Notes under the pieces: model-generated | The model's input: the letters and a program-made list of their open reading frames with translations, nothing else | Database searches by the model: none | Told to the model about the DNA's origin: nothing | Part shown: positions 19,539 to 28,250 of the stretch, piece after piece | Layout of the letters: every line of letters starts with the position of its first letter | Numbering within the stretch: position 1 is the first letter of the stretch | Program-made: the position numbers and the translations under genes | Source: Idiomarina xiamenensis 10-D-4 | Lineage (GTDB): Bacteria; Pseudomonadota; Gammaproteobacteria; Enterobacterales; Alteromonadaceae | Assembly (NCBI RefSeq): GCF_000299895.1 | Contig: NZ_AMRG01000010.1 | Coordinates: 1-64,000, forward strand | Length of the DNA: 64,000 nt | Direction of reading: 5' to 3'

Positions 19539-20927
19539 ATGCTTGCCGAGCATTTACAGGGTTTAGAACAAGACTGGAGTAGCGCCTTAAGGCAGGTTGA
19601 TCAGGCTGTGCATGACGCGGTGCGTGAGAAGGTCAGACAAGCAGCGCCGACGTTGGCGGCAAGCTTTTATCGCGAAATGATGGCGCAAGCCGATGCCTCG
19701 GTATTTCTCAATAACGATATCGTGCATCAACGCTTATCAAGCTCATTGCAACATTGGTTGCAGGATTTATTTCAAGCCCGTGATAGCGACGAAGATATCA
19801 AAGCGTTGATTGCTTGCCAGGTTAACATCGGTGAAGTACATGGCCGTATCGATATTCCGGTGCATCTGGTGCAGCGCGGCGGGCGTATGCTTAAACGGAC
19901 ATTTAGCGAGCTTTACCAAGCGCCGTTTGCTGAATATCAATTTTTCTCACAGATGGTTGATATTGCGATTGAAGTCATGTCTATCGCTTACCACAAAAAT
20001 GATCAGCGCAATACTCGGACCGAAGAAGCTTATCGGTTGTTTTCGATCACACAAAATATCGGTCGTGAGAAAGAGTCACAGCGAGCGGCGCTACTAGATT
20101 GGGAGAACCATCTGCTTTATGAACAAGCCGTGGGTAACGCTTCGAGTCGGCATTTGCTGTTAGCGCAGTCGGAGTTTGGCTTATGGTTCCGGCACAAGGG
20201 CATCCATGCCTTTGAAGGGGCGCCAGAGTGTGACCAGGTCTTGCAGCAGATCAGCCAGATCGATACGCAGTTATTACCGCGCTTATTACGTAGCGAGGCG
20301 GGTCATAGTGATCGGCTCAGTGCGATTTTTGATATACGTGCAGCGTTAAAGACGACGTTGTTTTGTTTGGACAGTTTATTCCAACGCAGTGAAGAACTGG
20401 AAAACGGTAAGGATGTGTTGACGCGGCTGCTTAATCGTAAATTTCTACCCGCGGTGATGACCAAGCAATTAACGATGGCGCGGCAGCGTAATGAACGTTT
20501 TGCGGTACTGGCCGTTGATATCGATCATTTTAAGTCGATCAACGATCGTTATGGTCACGATAACGGTGACTTGGTGCTGCAACAATTTGCGTTACTGCTT
20601 GCTAATGTGACCCGCAGTGGTGATTATACTTTCCGTTTAGGTGGCGAGGAGTTTTTAGTGTTGCTGGTGGATGTCGACGAAACGGTCTGCATGACCATCG
20701 CCGAAAAAATTCGGCAACAAATTGCTAATGAAGTCTTCCGTTTACAACCAGAACAATCGATTAAGGTTACCGCAAGCATTGGCGTGTCTCTCTATGCTGG
20801 TCATCCAGACTATCAATATAACTTAAAATGTGCCGATCAAGCGCTTTATCAAGCCAAGCAGGATGGCCGTGATCGTGTGGTGATGGCCTCCGGCATGATG
20901 CAAGAGGGTGAAGCTCCGGCTGTGTAA
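19539..20927 (+). CDS. dosC: Globin-coupled diguanylate cyclase (DosC/YddV-like oxygen sensor)
   Basis: This protein synthesises c-di-GMP in response to oxygen or another heme ligand. The 462 residues align in layout with E. coli DosC (460 aa). A globin-sensor domain (1-155) has the proximal heme ligand at His101 (IGEVHGRIDIP) and a distal tyrosine at Tyr44 (SFYREMM). A middle helical domain (165-285, QSEFGLWFRHKGIHAF) is also found in DosC. The GGDEF domain (290-450) has the active site GGEEF at 368-372 and an intact inhibitory I-site RSGD at 359-362. E. coli pairs DosC with the phosphodiesterase DosP; no such partner is adjacent here. GGGAG precedes the ATG. Confidence 0.93.
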   Translation: MLAEHLQGLEQDWSSALRQVDQAVHDAVREKVRQAAPTLAASFYREMMAQADASVFLNNDIVHQRLSSSLQHWLQDLFQARDSDEDIKALIACQVNIGEVHGRIDIPVHLVQRGGRMLKRTFSELYQAPFAEYQFFSQMVDIAIEVMSIAYHKNDQRNTRTEEAYRLFSITQNIGREKESQRAALLDWENHLLYEQAVGNASSRHLLLAQSEFGLWFRHKGIHAFEGAPECDQVLQQISQIDTQLLPRLLRSEAGHSDRLSAIFDIRAALKTTLFCLDSLFQRSEELENGKDVLTRLLNRKFLPAVMTKQLTMARQRNERFAVLAVDIDHFKSINDRYGHDNGDLVLQQFALLLANVTRSGDYTFRLGGEEFLVLLVDVDETVCMTIAEKIRQQIANEVFRLQPEQSIKVTASIGVSLYAGHPDYQYNLKCADQALYQAKQDGRDRVVMASGMMQEGEAPAV

Positions 20928-21133
20928 AGAAAAGTTAAGGCCTTTGTCAAATCAGCGTTACAGTCACAATGCTTATCACGCTTTGTAACATTTTAAGACT
21001 AGCCTATTGCCATTGTTGTTATGTTATAACTGATATTGCTCAGGATTGGCAGCGGCGTCTGCTGTTGTTTTTTCATGAGTTCATGATGTGCTTTTAAGCA
21101 CCATAACAACACTTACAGTAATGGGAGATTATC

Positions 21134-22693
21134 ATGGCTAGAATGACAGCCAGCGCTATCTTTTGCGCGTGTGCGTTAACCATGACCCCGGTTCTCAGCC
21201 AGCCCGTCTTTGCCGCTAGCGAGGCGACCGAAGCGGCTACCTCGCAAAGCGCTGTACCGGCAGAAGAAGCCTCAACCACCGAACATTCGGTGCGTATTAA
21301 CGGTGATAGTTTTGATTACAAAGCCACTGCCGGTAATCTGGTTATCAAAGACGATAAAGGCGATCCATCGGCGAGTGTATTCTATGTCGCCTATACGGTG
21401 CCTAGCGACGACGACGAACCGCGTCCAGTCACCTTTTTGTTTAACGGCGGCCCAGGTTCGGCCAGTCTTTGGCTGCATATGGGCTCGTTCGGGCCGGTGC
21501 GGGTAGCGACCGAGAATGCTGCGCCCACGCCACCACCGCCTTATGAGCTGAAGCAAAACCCTTACAGCTTGTTAAATAAAACCGATTTAGTCTTTATCGA
21601 CGCCTTTGGCACTGGCTTTTCTCGCGGTTTGGCGCAAGAAGGTGACGACAAAGGCAAAAATCCATCGTCTAAATTCTGGGGCGTTGACCAAGATGTTGAC
21701 GGTTTTGCTCGCTTTATCACGCGTTATGTGACGGTCAATCAACGTTGGAATTCACCCAAGTTCTTGCTGGGTGAGTCTTATGGCACGGTGCGTGCGCCGG
21801 CGTTGGTTAATCATCTGCAAGATCAGGGCATGGGCTTTAACGGTGTCATTTTGGTATCGAGTATCCTCAACTACGGTGCCGATGCTCCCGGTTTAGATCG
21901 CGAGTATGTGGGGTTACTGCCGACTTTTGCCGCGACCGCTTGGTATCATAATCAGTTGCCACAAAAACCAGAACAGTTGGCAGGCTTTTTGGATGAAGTT
22001 CGTCAGTTTGCTGAGGGTGATTACGCGCAAGCACTGGCGCAGGGTCACAATTTACCGGCCGAGCAACAGCGACAAATTGCCGAGCGAGTGCATCAATACA
22101 CTGGCCTGAGTGTCGATTATCTGGTTAACGCTAACTTACGTGTTGATCAGTCTCACTTCCGTAAAGAGCTAATGCGCGATAGCGATACCACCCTGGGTCG
22201 TTTTGATACGCGTTACATGGGCTTGGATAAAGATGCGATTGGTGCGCGCCCCGATAGCGATCCATCGGATACCGCGGCTTCGTCAGCATTTATTTCGACC
22301 TTCAACAACTATTTGACCGGTCAGCTCGATTATCACGCCGATCGGCCGTATCAGGTGTTTAGTCGTGATGCCATCATGACTTGGGATTGGTCGCATCAAG
22401 TGCCGGGCTCGGGCTGGCCAGTACAAATGCCGTATGTGGTTGATGATTTGGGCAATGCTATGCGCACTAACCCCGGGCTGAAGGTGTTTTCGGCAAACGG
22501 CTATTATGACTTAGCGACGCCATTTCACGCCACCGAGTACGATTTAGCACACATGCAACTACAGCCGCAATTGCAAAAAAATGTGCAGATCGAGTATTAC
22601 CCGTCAGGTCATATGATTTACTTAAATGAAAAAGCCTTGGTCGATTTACACAAAGACTTAGAGCAGTTTTATGACAATGCGGTGAGCTACTAA
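21134..22693 (+). CDS. Exported serine carboxypeptidase, peptidase family S10
   Basis: A 519-residue periplasmic or secreted peptidase that should remove C-terminal residues from peptides. The signal peptide ends near residue 28 (VFAAS). Family S10 signatures are all present: FLFNGGPGSASLW (102-114, oxyanion region), the nucleophile Ser215 in LGESYGT, the acid Asp in NGYYDLATPF and the base His in SGHMIYL near the C-terminus. It is a stand-alone gene with GGGAG before the ATG, ended by a strong bidirectional terminator. It fits a peptide-scavenging lifestyle together with the M14 and M16 peptidases in this window. Confidence 0.92.
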   Translation: MARMTASAIFCACALTMTPVLSQPVFAASEATEAATSQSAVPAEEASTTEHSVRINGDSFDYKATAGNLVIKDDKGDPSASVFYVAYTVPSDDDEPRPVTFLFNGGPGSASLWLHMGSFGPVRVATENAAPTPPPPYELKQNPYSLLNKTDLVFIDAFGTGFSRGLAQEGDDKGKNPSSKFWGVDQDVDGFARFITRYVTVNQRWNSPKFLLGESYGTVRAPALVNHLQDQGMGFNGVILVSSILNYGADAPGLDREYVGLLPTFAATAWYHNQLPQKPEQLAGFLDEVRQFAEGDYAQALAQGHNLPAEQQRQIAERVHQYTGLSVDYLVNANLRVDQSHFRKELMRDSDTTLGRFDTRYMGLDKDAIGARPDSDPSDTAASSAFISTFNNYLTGQLDYHADRPYQVFSRDAIMTWDWSHQVPGSGWPVQMPYVVDDLGNAMRTNPGLKVFSANGYYDLATPFHATEYDLAHMQLQPQLQKNVQIEYYPSGHMIYLNEKALVDLHKDLEQFYDNAVSY

Positions 22694-22724
22694 TTAGGCC
22701 TTTCATTTTAGGCTATAAGCAAGT

Positions 22725-22753
22725 AAGCCGGGCGTTTTCGCCCGGCTTTTTGC
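22725..22753. terminator. Bidirectional terminator between S10 peptidase and scsC
   Basis: AAGCCGGGCG (22725-22734) and CGCCCGGCTT (22739-22748) form a GC-rich 10-bp stem with a TTTT loop, followed by a T-run on the plus strand. It ends just before the scsC stop and serves both convergent transcripts. Confidence 0.92.
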
Positions 22754-22755
22754 GA

Positions 22756-23514
22756 TTAAGAGTCGCTGTTACCTAGCTGAAATTGCTGCTCAACGACTTG
22801 CTGTAGTTGCTCATAAGGGACAAAACCGGGTATCACTTGTTGACCAATGATGACGGTTGGCGTACCACGAAAACCTAGGCTGCTAAAGGCTTCCAGATTT
22901 TTCTTAATTACCTCGTTGCTGTGTTTCGATGCGGTTAGTAAGCTTTCCGTTTGTGTTGTGCTAGCGACTTGTTTTAGAGATTTGGCATCGTGCATGCCCG
23001 ATTTCTTCATCATTAACTCATGCACTTGTTGGAACGCTTGGCGGTCGTCACGCCAAACCGACAAGGCATAGCTGGCTGAGTTGGTGTTTAAACCGGCAAC
23101 CTGCTGTTGTCTTAAAGGTACATAAATATTAATGACTTGCAGCGATGGATAGTCAGTCACCAGCTTTTCTAAAGAGGGCTCTAAGCGTTTACAGTAAGGG
23201 CAATTGTAATCGGTAAAGACGACCACTTGATGAGGACTGTTAGGGTCACCTAACCGCGGGTGTGAGGGTTCGTTAAATAACCACTCCTGCTGCTTATCTA
23301 ACGCTGCTTGTTGTGCACTGAGCTGCTCGACGTAGGCCTGTAGGCTGCTGTTGACGCTAGCAATGATTTGCGGATGCTCGTGCAGCAACGCGTTTATTTC
23401 GGCTAACGCCTGAGTTTGTTCTTGAGTCATCGATTGCGCCTGACTGGGCAGGCTTAAGCCGCAAGCCAATAAGAGCGATAAAGCACTTAATGAGGTACGA
23501 ATAATGTTTTGCAT
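22756..23514 (-). CDS. scsC: DsbA-family periplasmic thiol oxidoreductase, ScsC-like
   Basis: A 252-residue exported protein with a signal peptide to about residue 26 (PSQAQS). A helical N-terminal segment (28-85), which in ScsC and related DsbG-like proteins mediates oligomerisation, is followed by a thioredoxin fold. The active site CPYC is near residue 110 (TDYNCPYCKRLEP). The cis-proline loop GTPTVI is near 220. It forms, reduces or isomerises disulfides. In the Scs system ScsC is kept reduced by ScsB and protects against copper. It is the last gene of the operon, nine bases after scsD. Confidence 0.85.
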   Translation of the reverse strand: MQNIIRTSLSALSLLLACGLSLPSQAQSMTQEQTQALAEINALLHEHPQIIASVNSSLQAYVEQLSAQQAALDKQQEWLFNEPSHPRLGDPNSPHQVVVFTDYNCPYCKRLEPSLEKLVTDYPSLQVINIYVPLRQQQVAGLNTNSASYALSVWRDDRQAFQQVHELMMKKSGMHDAKSLKQVASTTQTESLLTASKHSNEVIKKNLEAFSSLGFRGTPTVIIGQQVIPGFVPYEQLQQVVEQQFQLGNSDS

Positions 23515-23523
23515 GGTATTTTC

Positions 23524-24054
23524 CTAATCGTTAATAATTTGCTGAAGCCATAGCCGAAAACGTAAGCCTGCAGAGGTTGTGACACCGCTGGTGGCCGATA
23601 CAATTTCGCCGTGCTGAATGATCATGATGGTGGGGGTGACGGACACCCCCCAAGTAGCACTTAATTGCCCGTTTTGGTCGTTAATCACCGGGTAGTGGTA
23701 ACCGTTGCGTTGTTGATAACGGTGTAATTCGGTGTCGTTACCCGAGCTAATGGCGACACTGATAATGGTCGCCTCATCGGGCAGCGCATTGACGCTTGGT
23801 GAAACCACTTTGCACACTGGGCACCACGTTGCCCACCAATAAACCAGTACGGGTTGATCTGCGCTGAGTTGTCGCAAGTTGTAGGTTTGTCCGTCTACTC
23901 CACGCCAAACAGCATCAAGTTCGGGGATTTCACTGACGAGCTGACGATTACGCCAAGCGTCCACTGCGGCCACCACTACTGCCATCAGCAACAGGTAGCC
24001 AGCAAGGTTGCGCAGTTGGCGCCAGCGCCGATTGCGGGTTTTAGTGTCGGCCAT
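23524..24054 (-). CDS. scsD: Membrane-anchored thioredoxin-like protein, ScsD/TlpA type
   Basis: A 176-residue protein with one N-terminal membrane anchor (residues 15-33) and a periplasmic thioredoxin fold. The active site WCPVC lies in YWWATWCPVCKVVSPS at about residues 73-88. The cis-proline is in VTPTIM. It would transfer electrons between ScsB and periplasmic targets. The start lies inside the end of scsB (14-base overlap, 24041-24054), with GGAG there, so translation is coupled. The gene order B-D-C differs from the B-C-D order of Salmonella. Confidence 0.83.
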   Translation of the reverse strand: MADTKTRNRRWRQLRNLAGYLLLMAVVVAAVDAWRNRQLVSEIPELDAVWRGVDGQTYNLRQLSADQPVLVYWWATWCPVCKVVSPSVNALPDEATIISVAISSGNDTELHRYQQRNGYHYPVINDQNGQLSATWGVSVTPTIMIIQHGEIVSATSGVTTSAGLRFRLWLQQIIND

Positions 24055-26170
24055 TGGCTTGCTCCAAGGCGTCCATAACCGCGCGCTCGGTCAGCAAGAC
24101 CGGTAGTTGAATACCCTCCGGTGCGCCGGGACCGTAAACCTTGTTAAAGGGCACGCCAAAGGTATTGTTGTCCTTCAGATAACCGGTGATGGCGGCGCTT
24201 GGCACCGTCCAATCGCCGCGCACACGAATGATATTATCGGCCGCTAAAGCTTGATAAACCGGCTGCTGTAGTAGCACACCGAGCTTATTAGCCTTACAGG
24301 TAATACACCAATCGGCGGTGACGTCGACAAACACCGTATAGCCGGCGTCCACGGCCGCGCTAATATCGGTTTCTGGTAACGCTTGCCAATCCTGCTCTGG
24401 CGGTAATGACGGCGCCCAACTGCTAGTGTTTAGCAATAACACCAAGCTCAATGTGGCGGAGCTGAGAAACAAGCCACTGACGCCGAGCAGGAAGCCCTTG
24501 CGGCCATAGTGCCAAGCTAACAACAGCAGCACGAGTAACGCGAAGACGGCGGCGATCAAGAGTACGCTGGAGAGTCCGATAAACCGTACCATCAAGCTCA
24601 ATAACCAGCCACAGGTCGCTAATAATGGCAGTGCCAGCAGCGGTTTAACGTAGGCCAGCCAGGGCCCGGGCCTGGGGAGCCAACGCGCCAGTGAGGGGCG
24701 GCTGGCAATAACCAGCCAGGGGAAGGCCATACCGATACCCAGCGCGCTAAACACCAAGGCGATGCTGAGGTTGCTGGCGGCTAATGCGAACGCCACAGCG
24801 GTGCCCAGAAAAGGGGCGCTACAAGGTGTCGCCAATAGCGTTGCCAGCATGCCTTGCAAGAAGTGACCACGATAGTGACGTTGCTCACCATGGCTGCCCG
24901 CCCAACTACTGAGGTGGCTGGGCAAGCGCACTTCGAATAAGCCGAGTAAGTTGAGGCTGAACAGCGCGGTAACGACCACCATTGTGGCGATAAAATAAGG
25001 GTTTTGAAATTGAATACCCCAGCCAATACTGGCGCCAGCACTTCGTAACCCGATGAGCAACGCTGCCAGTAGCCAAAAAGATACGATGATACCCGCCGCC
25101 GTGGCTGCAAATTGTCCGCGAACCCGCCCGCGCGGACTATCGCTAGCGGCAATTAGGCTGTGAACCTTAAGTCCCAGTACCGGTAACACGCAGGGCATGA
25201 TGTTCAAGATCAAGCCGCCGACTAGCGCCAGCAACAATATCATGACTAACCCCGGCATAGCCTGCGATGGCGTGCTATTGGCTAGGTTTACCGCATGCGC
25301 GCGCAAGGGCTGTCGATAATCACCTGCAAAGTCGCCATCGCTGACCGTAATACCCAGTTGCGCGCCGTTTAAGTTGGGCATTTCTAGCCAGTGTGATAGG
25401 GCTACGGTGGCTTGCAGTTGGTTGCCGTCAATGGTCATGCTTTGCAAGTCGAAAGCCACATCCTCAAGCTGCTCGCTGGCGTTATAAAAAAATAGCTCGG
25501 GCTGTTGCCATCCCTGTTGTCGCTGCATGCGTAATTGCAACAGTTGTTGTTCGGCATCCCAGTCTGCTTGACTGACGCTGACCTCGGATAAAGGCTGTGG
25601 TACCTGACTCATCGCTTGGCTAAAGCGAAATGCACGAACGCTATCAAGGCTGAGCGTGTTCAGGTCGATATCGATTGAGATGGCATAATCGGTAAGGACG
25701 CAGATAGTTGTACAAGATGAGAGCGTTAGCGTGCCACGTAACGTCGCGGTGGTGCTATTGGGGGATAGCTTAACTAGCAGGGGAAAGCTGATATCGCCCT
25801 GATAGCCGACGGTTTTGATACCTTGCAATTGATAATGTTGCGGCACTGGCCAAAACCAATTGATAGCCTCGATATTGCCTGATTTGGACCAGTCCAGCGT
25901 CGGCGGGATACCGCCTTCGCCAGGCGCACGCCAGTAGGTTTTCCAACCTTGATCAAGTTTCACCTGTAAGATTGCGGGGAGCAAGCGCCGCTCGGCTTCA
26001 TACTGTCCGGTGAGAGCCAGCTCTAGCTGTACTGGAGGATGATCGGGGTTACTTAACCAACCGGTTGTCGGGGCGTCTGCATACGCCAGCGATAGCTTGC
26101 CGATGATAAGCAACACCGACAGCACCAGCCTCTGCATCAGTGTACGCAGCGGTATTACTGTTTTTTTCAT
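24041..26170 (-). CDS. scsB: Transmembrane electron transporter, ScsB/DsbD family
   Basis: A 709-residue inner-membrane protein that carries reducing power from the cytoplasm to periplasmic thiol proteins. The signal peptide (1-32) is followed by a large periplasmic N-terminal domain (33-290) with the DsbD-alpha-like cysteine pair CTTICVLTDY. The core has about eight membrane helices containing MPCVLPVLGLK and TPCSAPF, the two reactive cysteines of DsbD. A C-terminal thioredoxin domain carries ADWCITCK. This is the ScsB layout rather than classical DsbD because of the larger N-terminal part. AAGGA precedes the ATG. Confidence 0.88.
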   Translation of the reverse strand: MKKTVIPLRTLMQRLVLSVLLIIGKLSLAYADAPTTGWLSNPDHPPVQLELALTGQYEAERRLLPAILQVKLDQGWKTYWRAPGEGGIPPTLDWSKSGNIEAINWFWPVPQHYQLQGIKTVGYQGDISFPLLVKLSPNSTTATLRGTLTLSSCTTICVLTDYAISIDIDLNTLSLDSVRAFRFSQAMSQVPQPLSEVSVSQADWDAEQQLLQLRMQRQQGWQQPELFFYNASEQLEDVAFDLQSMTIDGNQLQATVALSHWLEMPNLNGAQLGITVSDGDFAGDYRQPLRAHAVNLANSTPSQAMPGLVMILLLALVGGLILNIMPCVLPVLGLKVHSLIAASDSPRGRVRGQFAATAAGIIVSFWLLAALLIGLRSAGASIGWGIQFQNPYFIATMVVVTALFSLNLLGLFEVRLPSHLSSWAGSHGEQRHYRGHFLQGMLATLLATPCSAPFLGTAVAFALAASNLSIALVFSALGIGMAFPWLVIASRPSLARWLPRPGPWLAYVKPLLALPLLATCGWLLSLMVRFIGLSSVLLIAAVFALLVLLLLAWHYGRKGFLLGVSGLFLSSATLSLVLLLNTSSWAPSLPPEQDWQALPETDISAAVDAGYTVFVDVTADWCITCKANKLGVLLQQPVYQALAADNIIRVRGDWTVPSAAITGYLKDNNTFGVPFNKVYGPGAPEGIQLPVLLTERAVMDALEQANGRH

Positions 26171-26179
26171 TGTCTAATT

Positions 26180-26230
26180 CCTTGAATAATTAAGTGATTT
26201 GTAATGAAACCAGTCACTCGTTATTCAAGG
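26180..26230 (-). promoter_or_regulatory. Long intercistronic hairpin between the first scs gene and scsB
   Basis: CCTTGAATAA (26180-26189) and TTATTCAAGG (26221-26230) are perfect 10-bp complements. AGTGA (26193-26197) and TCACT (26214-26218) are nested inside and extend the stem. The hairpin includes the stop codon of the upstream small gene and ends ten bases before the scsB start, over its ribosome-binding site (AAGGA). It could set the relative output of the two genes. Confidence 0.5.
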
Positions 26231-26586
26231 AAACAGCAACAGATAAGATGTGGTCGTCGCCGTGGCCGCCATAAAGGCGCCAGCCAGGGGCGCTGCTGCC
26301 GACTGTCGATGATGAGTGGCAGCAGTAATAACAATAGGATAGTAAGCAGCGCTGCGCTGCTATCGGGTTGATTCTGTTTCAGCAGGTGACTGGTCTTGTC
26401 GCAGTCGTGTTGTGAGGTGTCACTCGCTGCCGCAGCCGCAAGCTGCGAGCTGTGTTGTAGTGTCGAGGCTTTTGTACAACCTTGCCAAACACCGAGTTGT
26501 TGTCCCCAGCATAAGGCAAACACGATCAGCAATAGCATACCGATGTAGCTACTGTGGCGATAATTTTTACCAAATGCGTATAACAT
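26221..26586 (-). CDS. Small Cys/His-containing membrane protein in the ScsA position
   Basis: A 121-residue protein with two hydrophobic segments, about 15-30 and 79-92. The periplasmic loop between them contains HDCDK and a second cysteine (WQGCTK). The arginine-rich tail ends in three consecutive cysteines (ICCCFLE). The size, topology and place at the head of an scs operon agree with ScsA or DUF2946-type copper-related small membrane proteins, but I see no diagnostic motif. The weak CGGA before the ATG at 26586 makes the start less certain. The Cys/His content suggests metal contact, by inference. Confidence 0.6.
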   Translation of the reverse strand: MLYAFGKNYRHSSYIGMLLLIVFALCWGQQLGVWQGCTKASTLQHSSQLAAAAASDTSQHDCDKTSHLLKQNQPDSSAALLTILLLLLLPLIIDSRQQRPWLAPLWRPRRRPHLICCCFLE

Positions 26587-26743
26587 GATGAGTCCGGTTG
26601 ACGGCTAGCGCATCGATTCTGACCTGTTCGCAAGGGCAGATCAAGTTAGTTGTTGCTAATGTCGATAGTCAAAACCTGATAAGCCCGCGTTTATCACTTA
26701 TACTGTTTGCTCAGCTGAAACTTGATCGATAGGGAGCTTTCAC

Positions 26744-28096
26744 TTGCCTTGGTCACAACGTTCGTTGGTCGATAAAATCCGCAGCCTGTCGGGTGTGCTG
26801 TTATTGTTTTTGTTTGTGGTTATTGTCTATTCCTTTTTTCAGTTGCGGGCTATTGATGCCGAAATGCGCGAAGTGGCTAATGTCGATATTCCGTTGTCAC
26901 AACAAATGGATCAGCTCGCGCTGATTCAATTGCATCAACATTTATTAATGGAAATGACCCGACGTCAGCTTGAGCACGTCGAGCAGCAACATAAAAAGGG
27001 GCAACTACTTAACGAGCTAGAATCTTATAGCCAGCGCCTGGTGGACAGTGCGGCAGCAACACAGCGTATCATTCAGCAGGGCTTAGCGGATGGTGATATC
27101 GTCGACAAAATGGTTGAGCATCGGCGCGCGTTAAAAGCCATTGAGCAAATTGAGAGTCTGCACGAAACCTACGAACAAACGTTGTTGTCGGTCTTCCAGC
27201 AAGCACGATTGTTGAATGAGTCAGAATGGCAACAGTTGGAGGCGTTAGATAGTCAGTTAGATGAACAAGTTGAGACGGTCGTGCTGCAACTACAGCAGCT
27301 AACCACCGAAATAGCTCATTATGCCGAAAAACATGAACGTCAGTTTTTATTAATAAATACCTTGCTTGGCGTCACCGCATTATTGGTCGGCCTGTTATTG
27401 ACCGCTCATATAATTCGCTCATTCCGGGCCGCGATAGGAGCCTTACACCAGCAACTCGATAGTATTCGTAATGCCTTTCGACAAACACCGTTGCCTGAAC
27501 ATTCTTGGTTAAAACCTGAGGACGAATTACAGCAGCTACAGCAGAATTTAAAAACGCTTTCTGAGAGCCTCTCAAAAGAACTGATAAACCGCGATCAAGC
27601 AGAGCAAGAATTAGTTGAATTAGCAACTAAAGATGCGTTGACGGGCGTTTATAATCGCAATAAGTGGAATGATTTACTAAAAACAGAGATCAGCTTAGCG
27701 ACTGCCGATAATAACTTAGCAGTCTTAATTATCGATGTTGACCACTTTAAACAAATCAACGACCAATTTGGTCATGATGTTGGTGATAAAGCATTAATCG
27801 TATTGGCTCAAAAAATTGAGCAACTATTAAACCGGGATGGTCTGTTATTTCGACTTGGCGGCGAAGAGTTTGCGGTCTTAACTCGTACTAATTCAGCGCC
27901 AGATTTACGCCTGTTAGCCGAACGAATTCGACAAAATGTGGCAGAATTGCAGGTGGACAATGTACCGCCGATGACTGTCAGTATCGGGGTAACCTATTTA
28001 CGTGAACAGGACACCGCAAAGTCATTTGTAAAACGCGCTGACAATTTGCTTTATCAAGCAAAGCAAGCCGGTCGAAATCGAGTATTAATTGAATAG
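26744..28096 (+). CDS. Membrane diguanylate cyclase with periplasmic helical sensor; TTG start
   Basis: A 450-residue cyclase making c-di-GMP. TM1 (17-34) and TM2 (203-222) frame a mostly helical periplasmic domain of about 165 residues resembling four-helix-bundle sensors. A coiled linker (230-290) leads to the GGDEF domain, with the active site GGEEF at 372-376 and DVDHFKQIND intact. The I-site is missing: the positions read NRDG. The start is TTG at 26744, seven bases after AGGGAG; the next ATG would delete TM1, so the TTG is well supported. It is divergent from the scs operon and precedes a chemoreceptor. Confidence 0.9.
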   Translation: MPWSQRSLVDKIRSLSGVLLLFLFVVIVYSFFQLRAIDAEMREVANVDIPLSQQMDQLALIQLHQHLLMEMTRRQLEHVEQQHKKGQLLNELESYSQRLVDSAAATQRIIQQGLADGDIVDKMVEHRRALKAIEQIESLHETYEQTLLSVFQQARLLNESEWQQLEALDSQLDEQVETVVLQLQQLTTEIAHYAEKHERQFLLINTLLGVTALLVGLLLTAHIIRSFRAAIGALHQQLDSIRNAFRQTPLPEHSWLKPEDELQQLQQNLKTLSESLSKELINRDQAEQELVELATKDALTGVYNRNKWNDLLKTEISLATADNNLAVLIIDVDHFKQINDQFGHDVGDKALIVLAQKIEQLLNRDGLLFRLGGEEFAVLTRTNSAPDLRLLAERIRQNVAELQVDNVPPMTVSIGVTYLREQDTAKSFVKRADNLLYQAKQAGRNRVLIE

Positions 28097-28250
28097 TTGA
28101 GATAAACGCTAGGGTAATGAGTGGATTGTTTATTTAATACTCAAGATTGACTAATTAAAATATTTTTTTGTTAAAAATCTGGACGGCAATTCGATCGAAC
28201 ATTATAAGTGATAGGAGTTTCATCTCATTCGCTTTTATTGGATAACGACC

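Noticed and set aside
28090-28250. Sigma-28 flagellar-type promoter before the chemoreceptor gene
   Set aside because: TAAA elements occur but none is followed at the right distance by a GCCGATAA-like sequence.
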